Shown here in pieces: positions 1 to 8,161 of a stretch of 24,777 nt of DNA. The stretch comes from JANQRV01 sp964533785 (GTDB lineage Bacteria; Bacteroidota; Bacteroidia; Chitinophagales; Saprospiraceae). A program made the position numbers and the translations under genes. How positions within the stretch are numbered: position 1 is the stretch's first letter; every line of letters begins with the position of its first letter. Where the stretch lies: the NCBI GenBank assembly GCA_964533785.1, contig CAZHNG010000062.1:1-24777 (forward strand), read 5' to 3'. The notes under the pieces were generated by a model. That model did no database searches, was not told where the DNA came from, and was given only the letters and a program-made list of their open reading frames with translations.

Positions 1-56
1 CGTCTAGCGTCCAGCGTCCAGCGTCCAGCGTCCAGCGTCCAGCGTCTAGCGTCCAA
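1..56. repeat. Heptanucleotide tandem array (CGTCCAG)8
   Basis: Eight consecutive 7-bp units are present, six CGTCCAG-type and two CGTCTAG, with no length variation. The array is cut by the window edge, so its full size is unknown. A single further unit (95-101) lies inside the last three codons of the neighbouring asparaginase gene. It belongs to the same 7-bp-period class as the arrays at 1345-1462, 15767-15800, 16017-16047, 16137-16164 and 16298-16320. Confidence 0.95.
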
Positions 57-90
57 TTATGTATCTGATGCTTGTGTATACTACTAGCTT

Positions 91-1155
91 TTAACGTCCA
101 GCATCTTCTTTATAAATAAACACCTTTCGCTCACCAGGTTTAACATATCCACGGTACATCCCTGAAGTATTAAAAGGCATGGAAATATTGCCATCCTTAT
201 CCAGAGCGACAATGCCACCGGAGCCGCCGGCTTTCACGAGGATCTCATTCACTACTTTGCTGGCTGACTGATCCAGGGTCATACCACCGAATTCCATTAA
301 AGCCGATACGGAATGTGCTACAACGTGACGGATGAAATATTCCCCATGACCAGTACTGGAAACCCCACAGGTTTTATTGTTAGCATAAGTACCCGCTCCA
401 ATTATGGGAGAATCACCAATCCGGTTGTAGCGCTTATTGGTCATACCACCAGTTGAGGTTCCAGCAACCAAATTCCCTTCCTTATCCAAAGCTACACAAC
501 CCACCGTTCCGAATTTATGATCATCAAATTCCGTCAAGGCTCCTACTGCTTCTTTCTCGGCTTTCATCGCATTTTGCAAGCTATTCCACCGCCGATCGGT
601 GTAAAAATAACTGGGAGCTACAATATCTAAGCCTTGTTCTATCGCAAAGGTTTCTGCTCCTTTGCCCGACAACATTACGTGGTCCGATTTTTCCATAACC
701 GCCCTTGCCAGTGAAATGGGATGCTTGACGATCGTTACCCCGCTTACTGCACCGGCATTTAAAGTTGCACCATCCATAAAGGAGGCATCTAATTCATTCT
801 TGCCTTCGTGCGTAAAAACCGCCCCTTTTCCAGCATTGAACAATGGCGAATCTTCCATATAGTGAATGGTTTGCTCCACCGCATCCCTGCTACTACCTCC
901 GGCTTTCAGGACCTCTTCTCCGATTTCCAAAGCTTTATTTAAAGCGAACCGGTACGCACTGTCCCGCTCGGGGGTCATATTTTCCCGTTTGATCGTACCT
1001 GCCCCTCCGTGTATTACCATAGCGTAGGCCGGCCTTTCAACTTTAGAAACCCCTTCCTGCTCTGCAGTCACAGCCACAGTATCCGTGTTGCTACAGGAAC
1101 TGAGCACTAAGGTAAAACCTAGTATCAATAAGAATTTTAATTGAATGATCTTCAT
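91..1155 (-). CDS. Isoaspartyl peptidase / plant-type L-asparaginase, lipoprotein
   Basis: This is an N-terminal-nucleophile hydrolase of the plant-type asparaginase family (isoaspartyl peptidase, taspase and glycosylasparaginase relatives). These proteins self-cleave before a threonine that then hydrolyses isoaspartyl dipeptides or asparagine. Visible features are the family opening VIHGGAG (residues 47-53), the NAGKGAVF segment near 107-114, the autocleavage site G-T-V-G with nucleophile Thr217, and the downstream STGGMTNKR substrate loop (234-242). The N-terminus is a lipoprotein signal with lipobox LSSC (Cys21), so the protein is probably tethered facing the periplasm. Its 354 residues match the family length plus the leader. 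The last codons (Ala-Gly-Arg-stop) contain one unit of the heptamer array that follows the gene. No clear promoter was seen upstream. The family is certain; the preferred substrate is not. Confidence 0.93.
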   Translation of the reverse strand: MKIIQLKFLLILGFTLVLSSCSNTDTVAVTAEQEGVSKVERPAYAMVIHGGAGTIKRENMTPERDSAYRFALNKALEIGEEVLKAGGSSRDAVEQTIHYMEDSPLFNAGKGAVFTHEGKNELDASFMDGATLNAGAVSGVTIVKHPISLARAVMEKSDHVMLSGKGAETFAIEQGLDIVAPSYFYTDRRWNSLQNAMKAEKEAVGALTEFDDHKFGTVGCVALDKEGNLVAGTSTGGMTNKRYNRIGDSPIIGAGTYANNKTCGVSSTGHGEYFIRHVVAHSVSALMEFGGMTLDQSASKVVNEILVKAGGSGGIVALDKDGNISMPFNTSGMYRGYVKPGERKVFIYKEDAGR

Positions 1156-1344
1156 AGTAGTTGTTTATTTTATACAATGTGAGGTGCCGCAACACAGGAA
1201 ACAAACGATATTATTTGCTTTATTCCAAACTATAACTAACTTTAATAGAACCCAAATTTGGGATCAGCGACTTTTAAGTCCTCCACTTTTGCAGAAAGAT
1301 TTGAAAATAAGATCCAACTCTAATAAAAAATAGATAAAGCTTTT
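1156..1344. other. Intergenic spacer with 12-bp palindrome
   Basis: This AT-rich stretch lies upstream of the asparaginase gene and downstream of galK. The only structure seen is the perfect palindrome CCCAAATTTGGG at 1251-1262. It could be an operator, but no regulator gene adjoins it. No convincing promoter box or coding frame was found. Confidence 0.4.
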
Positions 1345-1462
1345 GTTCATTGCCCATCGCCCTCTGTTCACTGCTCTGTTCATCGTTCATCGTTCATTGT
1401 TCATTGTTCATCGCTCATCGCTCATTGTTCATTGTTCATTGTTCATCGCCCATTGTTCATTG
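1345..1462. repeat. Heptanucleotide array (TTCATTG/TTCATCG)n overlapping the galK stop
   Basis: From 1379 to 1462 there are twelve uninterrupted 7-bp units (TTCATTG, TTCATCG, CTCATCG, CTCATTG, CCCATTG). A more degenerate stretch from 1345 includes one 5-bp unit. Variation falls mainly at unit positions 1, 2 and 6, while the 7-bp period is kept. The last unit (1456-1462), read on the minus strand as CAATGAA, supplies both the final Gln codon and the TGA stop of galK. Confidence 0.95.
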
Positions 1463-2614
1463 AACCACCGAAGTCCCCTCCACAATATTCACCTCATAAG
1501 TATCCGGAAAAATACCAAATTGTTTTTGATAAGCCATGCGGACTTTCACTCTGAATAATTCCAGGTGTTGCTTTTCTACCAGATTGATGGTACATCCCCC
1601 AAATCCGCCACCCATCATACGCGACCCGACGACTTCCTGTTGTTGCGCCGCAAAATCCACTAGAAAATCAATTTCTGAACAACTTACTTCGTAATCATCC
1701 CTTAGTCCGGCATGCGTTTCAAACATCAACTCGCCAAGTCGCTTAAAGTCATTGGCTTGTAATGCCGCACTCGCCTCGGGCACTCGCCTGATTTCCTGAA
1801 TGATGTAATCACAACGACGATAAATTTCATCTTCTACCACGGGCTTTATAGCCGATAACATCTCAGCTGTAACATCCCGAAAACTGCTGACTCCCTGAAA
1901 TTTATTCTGCAGTACACGGAGTCCTGCCAGACTTTCTTTTACCCGTTGTGGATATCCCGAATCCGTCAAGGCATGCGAAACGTGAGAATTCACTAAAAGC
2001 AATACATACTGATCCGACTGAAATGGAAAATAAGCGTAATCCATTGAGCGACAATCCAGTTGAATAACTTGCCCTTCCTTACCCATCAAGCTGGAAAACT
2101 GATCCATAATACCGCAGGGCATTCCCACAAATTGTTGTTCCGCCCGTTGACCTAATGCAGCCAACTCCGTTTTCGTATATCCAACATTAAATAGTTCATT
2201 TATTCCTAATCCAAAGCCTCCTTCAATAGCCGCGGAAGAACTCAATCCCGCTCCGATCGGCAAATTTCCGCCAAAGGCACAATTCATCCCCGGCACCGAT
2301 TTTCCAGCCTTTTGAAATTGATCGAGAATACCCATCAAGTAGTTTGCCCAACCTTTTTCTCCTCGTTCCAGATGGTCCGGAGTCACCTCAAATCTATCAT
2401 CCAGATCCAATGCGTACCAATCGTAATGCTCATCTCTTCGCTTTCCGAGCGCAAAGTAGATGTACTTGTCAATCGCCGCCGGCAATACGAATCCGTCATT
2501 GTAATCTACGTGTTCCCCCAATAAATTGATCCTGCCACAAGCACGCACGACAATTTCGGGTGCTCTTCCGAATTGTTGCTCGTAGCTTTGTATTACTTGT
2601 TGTTGTTTATTCAT
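1457..2614 (-). CDS. galK: Galactokinase
   Basis: Galactokinase phosphorylates galactose at C1 in the Leloir pathway in the cytoplasm. It is a GHMP-family kinase, and all three family motifs are present: the galactokinase signature GRINLLGEHVDYN (27-39), the ATP-binding loop GAGLSSSAA (121-129), and the C-terminal GSRMMGGGFGGCTINL segment (330-345). The catalytic aspartate is expected at Asp171 in CGIMDQFSSL. The 385-residue length is normal. The gene stands alone here, with no galT, galE or sugar transporter beside it, so galactose use must depend on genes elsewhere. The stop codon lies inside a heptamer repeat array, so the C-terminal residue is repeat-derived. The start is preceded by no Shine-Dalgarno sequence, as expected for this phylum. 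Confidence 0.97.
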   Translation of the reverse strand: MNKQQQVIQSYEQQFGRAPEIVVRACGRINLLGEHVDYNDGFVLPAAIDKYIYFALGKRRDEHYDWYALDLDDRFEVTPDHLERGEKGWANYLMGILDQFQKAGKSVPGMNCAFGGNLPIGAGLSSSAAIEGGFGLGINELFNVGYTKTELAALGQRAEQQFVGMPCGIMDQFSSLMGKEGQVIQLDCRSMDYAYFPFQSDQYVLLLVNSHVSHALTDSGYPQRVKESLAGLRVLQNKFQGVSSFRDVTAEMLSAIKPVVEDEIYRRCDYIIQEIRRVPEASAALQANDFKRLGELMFETHAGLRDDYEVSCSEIDFLVDFAAQQQEVVGSRMMGGGFGGCTINLVEKQHLELFRVKVRMAYQKQFGIFPDTYEVNIVEGTSVVQ

Positions 2615-2801
2615 AGTAGTATGGATTAGAAAATGAGCACCAATTTCCGGTAAAATTAAATTTGCCTAAATCTGTATTAAAATCCTCCAATTCTAATTTC
2701 TACACTTATTTTATCCGTCCTTATTCCAGCATAGTTTTTCATTAATACTTATATTTCGGGAATTTTGATTCGATATTTTAACTTTTTTTGGATTTATTCC
2801 C

Positions 2802-5072
2802 ATGGAACACATTAATTACCCCATCTTGCACTTTAAATACAACGATCGCTTTTGCCTGGGCATCCTTGTCGGCAGCGACTATTGTGTCATTGAAAAAGAC
2901 ATAAAGAGCGTAAAGTCTTCTCTCCTCTCCTATTTGCAAAAGCAATATAAAAAATACGATGATTACCCTATCATGGATCTGGAACGTCCGATCTTGAAAA
3001 CGGTTGAAATTCCCATCTCACCGGCTTACCAGAATAACCAGGGGTACTTTCCGATGTCCTATACTTTGAATGTACCGGTTCCCGTAGTTTACGGAGAAGT
3101 GGAACAAGGTTATTACGAATGTTTTCTCCCCTTATTTGAAAAAAGGTTCTTTTATTACGACGAAAGGCAGTTTGACACCCTGGTAAAACACTACTGTACC
3201 AGCTTGCTCAACCAACAATCACCGGAGAAACTTTTTCAATTGATGCGGCATCCCAAACCAATGTTGGATTTTATCACCCTAAAAGTGAAACCGGACCGGG
3301 ATTTCGAATGGGATACTTTTTATCCTAAAAAGCGCTACCGAACACTATCCCGGTTGGCGGAGAAATATCCGCTCTCCAAGCAGGTCAAAAAAACCACCAA
3401 CGCTTATCCCGAAGTAGCCTGGGAATTGGAGGAAGTAGTGGCCAATGTTATCGAAAAAATAATACATACCCGTTCCAACATCATTCTGGTAGGAGAACAC
3501 GGCGTTGGGAAAAGTGCCGTCCTGCAACAAGCCATCAAAAAAATTTCCCAGCAAAAGAAAGGTTTTCAACTGAACATTTCCTTCTGGCGCATCTCAGCCC
3601 AACGGATCACCGCCAGCTCCAAATACCTGGGCGAGTGGGAAAAAGCCGTTGAAGATCTTCTGGAGGACCTCATTTCTGCCAATGGCATTTTATGGGTGGT
3701 CGATTTGGTTCAATTGCTACAAACCGGAGGACAGGGGCCGGAAGATAGCGTCGCCGCTTTCCTGAGCAACTATTTACACCAAAGCCGCGTTCAAATCATT
3801 GGTGAAGCGACGCCAAAAGAACTAGACAGCATGCGACGCCTTCTGCCCGGATTCGTCGAACATTTCCAGGTTATCCGGCTTGAAAAGATCTCTCCGCAAA
3901 AGACCCAGCGCATATTAGATAAATTCGCCGGCTTCGTTAAACAAAAGCATAAAATCGACATCAAGGAAGCAGCTATTGAGCTCAGTCAACGGCTGCTCAA
4001 CCGCTACTTTCCTTACGAAAGTTTTCCGGGTAAAGGCATCAAATTCCTCGGAGGTTGTGTCAACAAGGCTTTATTGAAGGAAGAAAAAACGATTGATAAT
4101 AAAAGCGTTATCGAACAATTCATCGAAAAAACCGGCCTGCCGGAATTGTTCCTGCGCGACGACCTTTACCTGGATCAATATGAACTGCATCAATATTTCA
4201 AACAACGCATCAAAGGTCAGCCCAATGCCATTGACAAAATGGTCAACATCGTCAAAGTCTATAAAGCGGGTTTAAACAATCCCAACAAACCCATCAGCAC
4301 ACTGCTTTTTGCCGGTCCTACGGGAGTAGGTAAGACCGCCAGCGCCAAAGCACTGGCTGATTACTTTTTTGGAAAGGGACAGAAGAAATCGCCGTTGATC
4401 AGGATTGACATGAGTGAATTTCAGCACCCCGCTCAGATCTACCGCTTGATCGGTTCCGGTAAAAAGATCGGCCAACTGGTCAAGGAGGTCCGCGAAAGAC
4501 CTTTTGCCGTTTTGCTTCTGGATGAGATTGAAAAAGCCCACCCTTCCATTTTTGACATTCTGTTGAGCCTGCTTGATGAAGGGATCATCACGGATAATTA
4601 CGGCCGCGTGACTAACTTCCGCAACGCCATCATCGTCATGACCTCCAATCTCGGTGCTTCCAACCAATACTCTTTGGGATTCAACAATAAAACAGCAACG
4701 GCAGCCTTTTATTCTTCTGCCATAGAAAAGCACTTTCGCCCCGAATTTGTCAACCGGATCGACCATATCGTTACGTTCCAGGCACTGAGTAAATCCTCCA
4801 TTCGACAGATCACCCTGAAAGAGCTGGATGATTTGAAACAACGGGAAGGTTTTGTAAAAAGAGGATTGCAGCTTGAATTTAGCGATAATGTCATCAATCA
4901 TTTGACCGAAATAGGTTTTGACAGCCGCTTTGGTGCCCGCCCTTTACAGAGGGCTATTGAGCAGAGCATCATTTCTCCTTTTGCGAAGTGGTTATTGAAT
5001 CACCGGGAGGTGAGGGACCAACAGTTGCATATTGATTACGATGGAGGGCAGTTGCAAATAAAGCCGATTTAA
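2802..5072 (+). CDS. Clp/Hsp100-like double AAA+ ATPase with an unfamiliar N-terminal domain
   Basis: This is a two-ring AAA+ protein of the ClpA/ClpB/ClpC type, probably an unfoldase or disaggregase. Residues 1 to about 200 are not the usual Clp_N repeats, and I do not recognise them. ATPase domain 1 has Walker A GEHGVGKS (231-238), but its Walker B reads ILWVVDL (Asp301-Leu302), so the catalytic glutamate of the usual DE pair is replaced by leucine. ATPase domain 2 is intact: GPTGVGKT (505-512), LLLDEIEK (Asp574-Glu575), MTSNLGA, an FRPEFVNRID arginine-finger region and the sensor-2 GARPLQR (711-717). No ClpB-type coiled-coil M-domain is evident. The loop YSLGFNN (LGF at 625-627) aligns with the place where ClpA has IGL and ClpC has VGF for ClpP docking, which suggests a ClpP partner. 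The partner and substrates are unknown. Confidence 0.85.
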   Translation: MEHINYPILHFKYNDRFCLGILVGSDYCVIEKDIKSVKSSLLSYLQKQYKKYDDYPIMDLERPILKTVEIPISPAYQNNQGYFPMSYTLNVPVPVVYGEVEQGYYECFLPLFEKRFFYYDERQFDTLVKHYCTSLLNQQSPEKLFQLMRHPKPMLDFITLKVKPDRDFEWDTFYPKKRYRTLSRLAEKYPLSKQVKKTTNAYPEVAWELEEVVANVIEKIIHTRSNIILVGEHGVGKSAVLQQAIKKISQQKKGFQLNISFWRISAQRITASSKYLGEWEKAVEDLLEDLISANGILWVVDLVQLLQTGGQGPEDSVAAFLSNYLHQSRVQIIGEATPKELDSMRRLLPGFVEHFQVIRLEKISPQKTQRILDKFAGFVKQKHKIDIKEAAIELSQRLLNRYFPYESFPGKGIKFLGGCVNKALLKEEKTIDNKSVIEQFIEKTGLPELFLRDDLYLDQYELHQYFKQRIKGQPNAIDKMVNIVKVYKAGLNNPNKPISTLLFAGPTGVGKTASAKALADYFFGKGQKKSPLIRIDMSEFQHPAQIYRLIGSGKKIGQLVKEVRERPFAVLLLDEIEKAHPSIFDILLSLLDEGIITDNYGRVTNFRNAIIVMTSNLGASNQYSLGFNNKTATAAFYSSAIEKHFRPEFVNRIDHIVTFQALSKSSIRQITLKELDDLKQREGFVKRGLQLEFSDNVINHLTEIGFDSRFGARPLQRAIEQSIISPFAKWLLNHREVRDQQLHIDYDGGQLQIKPI

Positions 5073-5115
5073 CCTAAATAATATAAGTCATCCCAAATTC
5101 CTGGAGACAAGGCTG

Positions 5116-5123
5116 TAACTTTG
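5116..5123 (+). promoter_or_regulatory. Putative Bacteroidota -7 box (TAACTTTG)
   Basis: TAACTTTG matches the Bacteroidota TAnnTTTG consensus exactly and lies 37 bp before the ATG at 5161, giving a leader of roughly 30 nt. No TTG -33 element is found at the usual 19-21 bp spacing, so the call rests on one box. It would let the molybdopterin gene be transcribed separately from the upstream AAA+ gene. Confidence 0.45.
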
Positions 5124-5160
5124 GGGGTCAACTTCACTATCTTTACTTCAAATTTAGTCT

Positions 5161-7368
5161 ATGTCTGATAATAACCGAATCCCCTACGATTCCCGCCGTC
5201 ATTTCCTCAGAACGATGGGAAGGCTGGTAATAGCTATTCCTGTATTAACGACCTGTTCTGTACGCGAAGAAGAATGGATACCAACCGAATTAGAAGAATT
5301 ACCCGGAAGTTTACGCAGGCACCCCAAGGTCAATGCCTGGTTGGAAGTATTGGAAAATGGCCGGGTACGCATCTTCAGTGGAAAGGTGGAGTTAGGACAA
5401 GGCATAAGAATTGCAATCAGACAGGTGGCAGCGGAAGAGCTTTATATGGAATTGGACCGGGTGGAAGTAATACTGGCAGAAACCGGCCTTACCCCCAATG
5501 AAGGGTATACCGCCGGTAGTAATTCTATTCAAAACAGCGCTATGTCCGTTCGTTATGCAGCCGCAGCCGCCAGAGAAAAACTATTGGAACTAGCAGCACA
5601 GCAACTACGGGTTGAAACTAATCAGTTGAAACTTGACAATGGTTTCATTTCTACAAAATACGGTACCACGAAGCTTTCATTCGCCGAAATCCTGAAAGGC
5701 AGGCAAATCGAAGATGAAGTCCCACTAACCATGAAGTTGAAACCAAAATCTCAATATCAATACGTAGGAAAAGCAGTGGCCAGAGCAGACATTCCACAAA
5801 TGATACAAGGTCAGCCATTATATATCCACGACCTTGATTTTCCGGGTATGGTACACGCCAGAGCTTTGCGCCCGAAAAATTACAGATCTGAATTACTAAG
5901 TTTTGACGAAGCTGCTTTTAAAAACCAGGCCAAAGGAGTGCTAAAGACCGTCAGAAATGGCAATTTTGTTGGAGTCATTACCGAAAATTCCTACCAGGCT
6001 GATCAAGCCATACAACTCCTGGAAAAGCATACGCAATGGTCCAGACCTGCGATCTTCCCCGATCAAAAAGATCTTTCAGAGCACATCAAAACCATCGCAG
6101 AAGAACCGGAAATTGTTCACGGTAAAGACGTAACTATTGATACGAAAAAGGCTACTGTTTCTCTAAAAGCAAGCTATTTCAAGCCCTACACCATGCACGC
6201 AGCGTTGGGTACTGCCTGCGCTATTAGTAGATACGATGGAGAAGTGCTGCACCTTTGGAGCCACAGCCAGGGTATCTATCCAATGCGGGAGGCATTGGCG
6301 GCAATGCTCAACATAGACGAAACAAAGATCCACATTACCAGTGTTCCGGGGGCCGGCTGTTTCGGTCATACGGTAGCCGATGATGCCGCAGCTGATGCTG
6401 CCGTATTTGCTATGGCTTACCCCGGGCAGTATATTCGAGTACGTTGGTCACGATCGGATGAACACCGCTGGGAACCCTACGGATCAGCCATGCGAATGGA
6501 ACTGGAAGCAGGCCTGGACAGTAATAGCAAAATAAGTTTTTGGCGTTCCAATATCTGGACCGATTCTCACAGCACACGGCCTAATAAAGATGCCGGCACC
6601 CTACTCACTGCTCGTCACCTCGACCCTCCTATTCAATTAGCAGGTCGTGGCTATTTAGGCGGCGGTCATCGCAATGGTGACCCCTATTATGAAATTCCTC
6701 AACTACAGGTACTGGCCCATTATTTTGATGGTCCTCTGCGGGTCTCTTCTTTGAGAAGCCTTGGTGCTTTCGCCAATATTTTTGCCATCGAATCTTTTAT
6801 GAATGAACTAGCAGAGAAAGCCGGTCAGGATACGCTGGCGTTTCGGCTGAAACACCTGCAAGATCAAAGGGCTATTGATGTAGTGCAGCGGGTTCAGAAA
6901 ATGACAACAGGGATTAATCCACCGAATGATGAAGGACTGGGTTTTGCTTTTTGCCGCTATAAGAATTATGCAGCTTATTGTGCTCTGGCTGCCCGGGTAC
7001 ACGTGGATTTGAACGCCGGGACGGTAAAGCTTCTAAAATTTTGGGCAGCGGTAGATGTTGGTGAAGTCATTAACCTGGACGGCATCAAAAATCAAGTGGA
7101 AGGAGCCATCGTCCAGGCCGCATCCTGGTCGCTAAAGGAAGAAGTGTCTTTCGACCAATACGAAATCACCAGCACCAATTGGAACACTTACGATATGTTA
7201 AGGTATAGAGATACTCCGGATATCGAGGTAGCAGTGATCAACCGGCCCGATCAACCCGCTATGGGTGGCGGCGAAGTAGGAACCCCTCCGGTAGCTGCTG
7301 CGATCTGTAATGCGATCTACAGCGCATGTGGTAAAAGGATCTATAATCTCCCAGTTCGAATAGGTTAA
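5161..7368 (+). CDS. Molybdopterin-binding subunit, xanthine dehydrogenase / isoquinoline oxidoreductase (IorB) type
   Basis: This is the large molybdenum-cofactor subunit of a periplasmic hydroxylase in the xanthine oxidase superfamily; such enzymes oxidise N-heterocycles or aldehydes using water. The N-terminus SRRHFLRTMGRLVIAIPVL looks like a Tat signal and ends near a cysteine (TTC). Family segments include GKVELGQGI followed by LTPNEGYTAGSNS in the first part, GAGCFGHTVADDA and RVRWSRSDEHRWEPYGS in the middle, SSLRSLGAFANIFAIESF, and near the C-terminus GGGEVGTPPVAAA with the conserved active-site glutamate. The 735 residues match IorB-type two-domain proteins. Normally a [2Fe-2S] subunit, and often a cytochrome, is encoded next door; neither is here. 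The substrate cannot be read from sequence. Its stop overlaps that of the convergent peroxiredoxin gene by 3 bp. Confidence 0.9.
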   Translation: MSDNNRIPYDSRRHFLRTMGRLVIAIPVLTTCSVREEEWIPTELEELPGSLRRHPKVNAWLEVLENGRVRIFSGKVELGQGIRIAIRQVAAEELYMELDRVEVILAETGLTPNEGYTAGSNSIQNSAMSVRYAAAAAREKLLELAAQQLRVETNQLKLDNGFISTKYGTTKLSFAEILKGRQIEDEVPLTMKLKPKSQYQYVGKAVARADIPQMIQGQPLYIHDLDFPGMVHARALRPKNYRSELLSFDEAAFKNQAKGVLKTVRNGNFVGVITENSYQADQAIQLLEKHTQWSRPAIFPDQKDLSEHIKTIAEEPEIVHGKDVTIDTKKATVSLKASYFKPYTMHAALGTACAISRYDGEVLHLWSHSQGIYPMREALAAMLNIDETKIHITSVPGAGCFGHTVADDAAADAAVFAMAYPGQYIRVRWSRSDEHRWEPYGSAMRMELEAGLDSNSKISFWRSNIWTDSHSTRPNKDAGTLLTARHLDPPIQLAGRGYLGGGHRNGDPYYEIPQLQVLAHYFDGPLRVSSLRSLGAFANIFAIESFMNELAEKAGQDTLAFRLKHLQDQRAIDVVQRVQKMTTGINPPNDEGLGFAFCRYKNYAAYCALAARVHVDLNAGTVKLLKFWAAVDVGEVINLDGIKNQVEGAIVQAASWSLKEEVSFDQYEITSTNWNTYDMLRYRDTPDIEVAVINRPDQPAMGGGEVGTPPVAAAICNAIYSACGKRIYNLPVRIG

Positions 7369-7952
7369 TTCAACTGCTCCAATACCTCCATGACGGCCTT
7401 GCTATCTTCCACGGGGTTGACTTCCGTAGACTTGTAAACTACCCTCCCTTTTTGGTCTAACACAAAAGTCCAGCGCGAAGTGGTGATCTCCCGGAACAGA
7501 TCGTATTCCTGACCGTCAATTTCTCTGGTAATGGACTGACGACTAGCTCTGAAAGGCACGCCAAAAAGTTTTGCGATCTCTCCTTGGGGATCAGAAAGCA
7601 AAGTAAAATTGAGGTTGTGGGCGCTTTTAAATAATTCGAGGTTTTTCACTTCATCGCCACTTACACCAACAACCTGGGCATTGAGTTGAGTCAAGTCTTC
7701 CTGGTCGTCGCGGTAAGCACAAGCTTGTTTGGTGCATCCGCCGGTCATCGCTGCGGGATAGAAATAGACGACCAGATTGGACTTCTTCAGCGCCTCTTTG
7801 GATTTCCAGATGGTACCGTCATCGGCTGTTGCTTTGAAAGGGGAAATTTTGTCTCCTTCGTTCAGCACGTTTTCTTGAGCGGTTAACAGATTGTTTCCCC
7901 AGAAAAGGAGAGCGATGATTAATGTTTGAGCGAAAATGAGATTGATTTTCAT
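7365..7952 (-). CDS. Exported peroxiredoxin, Bcp/AhpC-TSA type
   Basis: This thiol peroxidase reduces hydrogen peroxide or organic peroxides. It has the Bcp-like active site YPAAMTGGCTKQAC, with peroxidatic Cys73 and a likely resolving Cys78 five residues later. I chose the ATG at 7952 because it gives a clean Sec signal peptide (MKINLIFAQTLIIALLFWGN, cleavage after LLTAQ) and a 195-residue protein. The longer frame up to 8024 would read through a mobile-element end. Other family features are GDKISPF, the FTLLSDPQGEIAKLFGV segment and the late RWTFVLDQKGRVVYK strand. A periplasmic location is inferred from the signal. A MITE-like insertion begins 20 bp before the start codon and may have altered the promoter. 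Confidence 0.92.
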   Translation of the reverse strand: MKINLIFAQTLIIALLFWGNNLLTAQENVLNEGDKISPFKATADDGTIWKSKEALKKSNLVVYFYPAAMTGGCTKQACAYRDDQEDLTQLNAQVVGVSGDEVKNLELFKSAHNLNFTLLSDPQGEIAKLFGVPFRASRQSITREIDGQEYDLFREITTSRWTFVLDQKGRVVYKSTEVNPVEDSKAVMEVLEQLN

Positions 7953-7972
7953 CTGTTTATGTTTGATTATTA

Positions 7973-8161
7973 CTTTCAAACAGCAATTTCTCATTTGGGA
8001 CTTACAGGTAGAAAAAATCGCCACAAACCTGCCTGCTTGACCGTGCCGTCACGGACAGCCAGGAACACAAAATTGCACTAATCTTTTTTGTGAGGATTTT
8101 GAGCTTTTGTGTTTTAGTGGCAACCCACGTACGTTTCACATGAGAAATAGCTGACTTTCAA
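7973..8161. mobile_element. MITE-like element A (175 bp) with 7-bp target duplication
   Basis: The element spans 7980-8154. Its ends are imperfect inverted repeats: ACAGCAATTTCTCATTTG (7980-7997) against CACATGAGAAATAGCTGA (8137-8154), matching at 15 of 18 positions. It is bounded by perfect direct repeats CTTTCAA at 7973-7979 and 8155-8161, as expected of a transposition target duplication. The inside has no open reading frame of note; it contains the inverted pair AACACAAAA (8067-8075) / TTTTGTGTT (8105-8113) and a small CCGTG/CACGG hairpin (8041-8054). Element B at 15809-15967 has the same ends and its own 7-bp duplication. No transposase is encoded in the window. Confidence 0.8.

Noticed and set aside
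2750..2757. TATATTTC as promoter of the Clp-like gene
   Set aside because: The last box position mismatches and no TTG lies at 19-21 bp upstream.
4272..4901. 209-codon minus-strand frame inside the Clp-like gene
   Set aside because: It is antisense to the conserved second ATPase domain, whose motifs prove the plus-strand frame.
7953..8024. N-terminal extension of the peroxiredoxin
   Set aside because: It would come from the end of element A and would hide a clean signal peptide that starts at 7952.
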